Shown here piece by piece: positions 61,352 to 64,000 of a stretch of DNA of 64,000 bases. How positions within the stretch are numbered: position 1 is the stretch's first letter; every line of letters starts with the position of its first letter. The position numbers were made by a program, and so were the translations under genes. Source of the DNA: Arthrobacter sp. zg-Y919. Its GTDB lineage: Bacteria > Actinomycetota > Actinomycetes > Actinomycetales > Micrococcaceae. Under the pieces are notes generated by a model. That model made no database searches, was not told the origin of the DNA, and saw nothing but the letters and a program-made list of their open reading frames with translations. Where the stretch lies: NCBI RefSeq assembly GCF_030142045.1, contig NZ_CP126242.1, forward strand, positions 558,001 through 622,000, read 5' to 3'.

Positions 61352-62553
61352 CCACCACTACTTCAGAGCAGGCGAAGGCGCCGCTGCCGCCGTCATCCGG
61401 TGCGGCACCGAAGAAGCGCCGTCGGGTCGACCTGCGCCAATACGGGATCCTCGCCGCACTTGTCGTGATCATCCTGCTGTTCCAGGTGCTCACCGGCGGC
61501 CGGCTCCTCTATCCGGGCAACGTCAGCAACCTCATCCAGCAAAACGCGTACGTGCTGATCCTGGCCATCGGCATGGTCATGGTGATCATCGCCGGGCACA
61601 TCGACCTGTCCGTGGGCTCGGTGGTGGCCACCGTCGCTGCCATTGCCGCCCTGGCCATGAACAACTGGGGGATGCCCTGGTGGTCGGCAGTGCTGCTCTC
61701 GCTGCTGGTGGGTGCACTGATCGGTGCGTGGCAGGGGTTCTGGGTGGCGTTTGTGGGGATACCCGCGTTCATTGTCACGCTCGCCGGGATGCTGGTGTTC
61801 CGCGGCGTCGCGCTGGTGCTGCTCTCCGGCGGCACCATCAGCGGCCTGCCGCGGCCGTACAACTCGATCGGCTCCGGCACCCTGCCCTCCACCGGCACGC
61901 CGGACCTGCTGACCCTGGGCATCGGCGCGCTGGCCTCGGTTGCGCTGGTGGCGCAGCAGCTCAAGGGGCGGGCGGACCTGCGCCGGCTGGACCTGCCGCG
62001 CGAGCGGACGGCGTCGTTTGTCTTCAAGATGGCCGTGGCCGTCTTCGCGATCATGTATCTCTGCTATCTGCTGGCCTACAACCGTGGCATGCCGATCATC
62101 CTGATCATCCTGGCCGCGCTGGTGCTGGCGTACTCGTTCCTGCTGGGACGTACGGTGTTCGGCCGGCACATCTACGCGATGGGCGGGAACCTGAACGCCG
62201 CCATGATGTCCGGGGTGAAGACCCAGTGGGTGAACTTCCTGGTGTTCGTGAACATGGGCTTCCTCGCTGGACTCGCTGCCGTGGTCAACAGCGCCCGGGC
62301 CGGCAGTGCGGTGGCCGGGGCCGGCGCAGGGTTTGAGCTCGACGCCATTGCCGCGGTGTTCATCGGCGGCGCCTCGGTGCAGGGCGGCGTCGGCACGGTG
62401 GTCGGTGCCGTGATCGGCGGCCTGGTGATGGGCGTGCTGAACCAGGGTCTGTCCATCCTGTCCGTCGACGCCGCGTGGCAGCAGATCATCAAGGGCCTGG
62501 TGCTGCTGGCGGCGGTCGCGTTTGGGTTCAGCCGCCGGCGCAGCGCCCGGTAG
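61348..62553 (+). CDS. mmsB: Multiple monosaccharide ABC transporter permease
   Basis: This 401-residue CUT2 permease has about ten helices. [19 protein letters not shown] near 70 is the family signature. The coupling-helix region [12 protein letters not shown] precedes Ser-Gly-Val-Lys near 285. The GTG at 61348 overlaps the mmsA stop, and AAGGAG lies 9 nt upstream. It forms the membrane channel for the ChvE/MmsA importer. Confidence 0.94.
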   Translation: MTTTTSEQAKAPLPPSSGAAPKKRRRVDLRQYGILAALVVIILLFQVLTGGRLLYPGNVSNLIQQNAYVLILAIGMVMVIIAGHIDLSVGSVVATVAAIAALAMNNWGMPWWSAVLLSLLVGALIGAWQGFWVAFVGIPAFIVTLAGMLVFRGVALVLLSGGTISGLPRPYNSIGSGTLPSTGTPDLLTLGIGALASVALVAQQLKGRADLRRLDLPRERTASFVFKMAVAVFAIMYLCYLLAYNRGMPIILIILAALVLAYSFLLGRTVFGRHIYAMGGNLNAAMMSGVKTQWVNFLVFVNMGFLAGLAAVVNSARAGSAVAGAGAGFELDAIAAVFIGGASVQGGVGTVVGAVIGGLVMGVLNQGLSILSVDAAWQQIIKGLVLLAAVAFGFSRRRSAR

Positions 62554-62584
62554 GTTCCGCGCAGCTCCAACGACGACAACCGGA

Positions 62585-62629
62585 ACGACGACGGCGGCCG
62601 CCTCACGAAGGAGGGGCCGCCGTCGTCGT
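62585..62629. terminator. Bidirectional terminator between mmsB and isomerase gene
   Basis: A perfect 15-bp stem (62585-62599 with 62615-62629) is extended by cctc/gagg inside, 31 bp after the mmsB stop. The convergent isomerase stop follows 9 bp later. No T-run. Confidence 0.7.
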
Positions 62630-62637
62630 GAGTCGCC

Positions 62638-63639
62638 CTACCGCGAGGAAAAGGCGGCGTCGAACGCCGCGGCAGGCGGATCCAGGGCCAGTGAACGCAC
62701 GAACGCCAGTGCTTCCGGGGCGCCGACCAGCCGGTCCATCCCGGCGTCCTCCCACTCCACGGAGATGGGCCCCTCGTAGCCGATGCTGTTGAGCATCCGG
62801 AAGGCGTCCTCCCACGGAACGTCCCCGTGGCCGGTGGAGACGAAGTCCCAGCCGCGCCGCGGATCAGCCCAGGGCAGGTGCGACCCGAGCCGGCCGTTGC
62901 GGCCGTTGCTCATGCGCTTCTTCGTGTCCTTGCAGTCCACGTGGTAGATCCGGTCCTGGAAATCCCAGAGGAACGCGACCGGGTCCAGGTCCTGCCAGAC
63001 AAAGTGGCTGGGGTCCCAGTTCAGGCCGAAGGCCGGCCGGTTCCCGATGGCTTCCATCGCCCGCTGCGTGGTCCAGTAGTCGTAGGCAATCTCGCTGGGA
63101 TGGACTTCGTGGGCAAAGCGCACCCCCACCTCGTCGAACACATCCAGGATGGGATTCCAGCGGTCGGCAAAGTCCTGGTAGCCGGCGTCGATGGCCTCCG
63201 CGGACACCGGCGGGAACATCGCCACGTATTTCCAGATGGACGAGCCGGTAAAACCGATCACGGTATCCACCCCGAGCGCTGCGGCGAGCCGGGCGGTGTG
63301 CTTCATTTCCTCTGCCGCACGGCGCCGGACCCCCTCCGGATCACCGTCGCCCCACACGGCGTCGGACACCATGTCCCGGTGCCGCTGGTCGATCGGGTCG
63401 TCGCAGACCGCCTGCCCCTTGAGGTGGTTGGAAATGGCGAACACCTTCAGGTGGTACTTCTCCAGGATGTCGCGGCGGCTCTGCACGTATTCCTCGTCAT
63501 CCCACCGCCACGGATCCAGATGGTCGCCCCAGCAGGCGAGTTCCAGCCCGTCATACCCCCAGCCGGAGGCGAGCCGGGCCACTTCTTCGAGCGGCAGGTC
63601 CGCCCACTGGCCGGTAAACAACGTGACAGGTCGGGACAT
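62638..63639 (-). CDS. Sugar phosphate isomerase/epimerase family TIM barrel
   Basis: This 333-residue AP-endonuclease-2-fold TIM barrel starts with [13 protein letters not shown]al and substrate residues appear in Glu-Val-His-Pro-Ser-Glu near 180, Asp-Pro-Ser-His-Phe-Val-Trp near 211, His-Val-Asp-Cys-Lys-Asp near 235 and Ser-Val-Glu-Trp-Glu-Asp near 298. This subgroup accompanies Gfo/Idh/MocA oxidoreductases and sugar ABC importers in polyol or inositol-like catabolism. Exact activity is unknown. ATG 63639 has AAGGAG 8 nt upstream. It is transcribed after the oxidoreductase, whose stop is 54 bp upstream. Confidence 0.88.
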   Translation of the reverse strand: MSRPVTLFTGQWADLPLEEVARLASGWGYDGLELACWGDHLDPWRWDDEEYVQSRRDILEKYHLKVFAISNHLKGQAVCDDPIDQRHRDMVSDAVWGDGDPEGVRRRAAEEMKHTARLAAALGVDTVIGFTGSSIWKYVAMFPPVSAEAIDAGYQDFADRWNPILDVFDEVGVRFAHEVHPSEIAYDYWTTQRAMEAIGNRPAFGLNWDPSHFVWQDLDPVAFLWDFQDRIYHVDCKDTKKRMSNGRNGRLGSHLPWADPRRGWDFVSTGHGDVPWEDAFRMLNSIGYEGPISVEWEDAGMDRLVGAPEALAFVRSLALDPPAAAFDAAFSSR

Positions 63640-63693
63640 GGCAGGCTCCTTCGCCTTCGGGATAGAGGAACGACCTTCGATACCGCGGGAGAG

Positions 63694-64000
63694 TCAGTGC
63701 ACGGGCAACCATACGCTCGATTTGGTGGCGCTGCGGGAAACGGCAGCCAGTACTTCCTGGACCTGCAGCCCGTCAGCGAACGACGGCGTGGGGGCAGTTC
63801 CGGCGGCAATCGACTCCAGGAAATCCTTCGCCTGGTGCACGAAGCCGTGTTCGTAGCCAAGCGAATGGCCCGCCGGCCACCACGCGGATAGATAGGGGTG
63901 TTCCGGTTCGGTCACCATGATGCGGGTGAAGCCCTGCCGGTCCGGTGGAAGCGTGTAATCCATAAAGCCCAGGAAGTTCAGGTCCTCCAGATCGAAGCTG
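63694..64000 (-). CDS. Gfo/Idh/MocA family oxidoreductase, C-terminal part (start outside window)
   Basis: The frame is open to the right edge; the stop is at 63694 and 101 residues are visible. The C-terminal pattern is Tyr-Glu-His-Gly-Phe-Val-His-Gln-Ala-Lys-Asp-Phe-Leu near the middle, Ala-Pro-Thr-Pro-Ser-Phe-Ala-Asp-Gly-Leu next, and Val-Gln-Glu-Val-Leu-Ala-Ala-Val-Ser-Arg-Ser-Ala after it. This is that of NAD(P)-dependent sugar or inositol dehydrogenases. It is in the same operon as the TIM-barrel isomerase and likely handles a sugar brought in by ChvE-MmsAB. Confidence 0.8.
   Translation of the reverse strand, partial: SFDLEDLNFLGFMDYTLPPDRQGFTRIMVTEPEHPYLSAWWPAGHSLGYEHGFVHQAKDFLESIAAGTAPTPSFADGLQVQEVLAAVSRSATKSSVWLPVH

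Overview
This is a high-GC actinobacterial chromosome segment. The gene content (PcrA with its C-terminal Tudor-like tail, sucCD, Tex, DUF503, GluQRS, an SNF2 helicase with a SWIM zinc finger, a BCCT osmolyte carrier, an L-idonate/gluconate cluster) and the protein style best fit the Micrococcaceae, in the Arthrobacter sensu lato range. That placement is inference from family resemblance, not from a search. I saw no rRNA, tRNA, CRISPR array, IS element, phage gene or replication origin. About 55 protein genes are supported, including a 47-codon one. Both edges cut genes: an MMPL transporter on the left and a Gfo/Idh/MocA oxidoreductase on the right.

Layout. 0-5 kb: MMPL tail, a convergent overlapping four-helix membrane protein, an inositol-monophosphatase-family enzyme and pcrA. 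5-10 kb: sucCD with a strong terminator, a sugar-porter MFS gene and a secreted alpha/beta hydrolase behind a perfect palindrome. 10-17 kb: BCCT carrier, ferritin-VIT fusion (MbfA-like), an acyl-CoA ligase and an AI-2E-family membrane protein. 17-24 kb: FAD monooxygenase; a ureohydrolase / ThDP-enzyme / ACT-protein run; a MarR-controlled drug exporter with a textbook double operator. 24-29 kb: a translationally coupled type III PKS, methyltransferase and FAD hydroxylase operon, preceded on the same strand by DUF2243 and CtaG-like membrane proteins. 29-38 kb: DUF503, tex, a HAD phosphatase, an orphan Vsr nuclease, small proteins, a KstD-like FAD dehydrogenase, a nested palindromic intergenic element, an FMN reductase, a MarR regulator and a zinc-ribbon protein.

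38-49.5 kb: a SWIM-SNF2 helicase, an exported protein, then gntK-gntP-idnO-idnD facing a GntR/FadR regulator plus hydrolase, and ppk2. 49.5-57 kb: an HNH/Excalibur lipoprotein, gluQRS, an amino-acid permease, an ArsR-SRPBCC-SRPBCC-VOC operon and a BBE-type FAD oxidase. 57-64 kb: a structured noncoding stretch, two small enzymes, the ChvE-MmsA-MmsB sugar ABC importer and convergent sugar isomerase and oxidoreductase genes.

Two themes stand out. First, many genes have a TANNNT -10 box ending only 6-8 nt before the start codon and lack a convincing -35, which predicts leaderless mRNAs. Second, several compact catabolic or biosynthetic operons are self-contained with their own regulators or operators, namely idonate/gluconate, ureohydrolase-ThDP, alkylresorcinol-type PKS and ArsR-SRPBCC. 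No system here is clearly new. The best leads are the ureohydrolase/ThDP/ACT operon, the PKS operon next to cytochrome-oxidase assembly genes, and the 148-bp nested palindrome.
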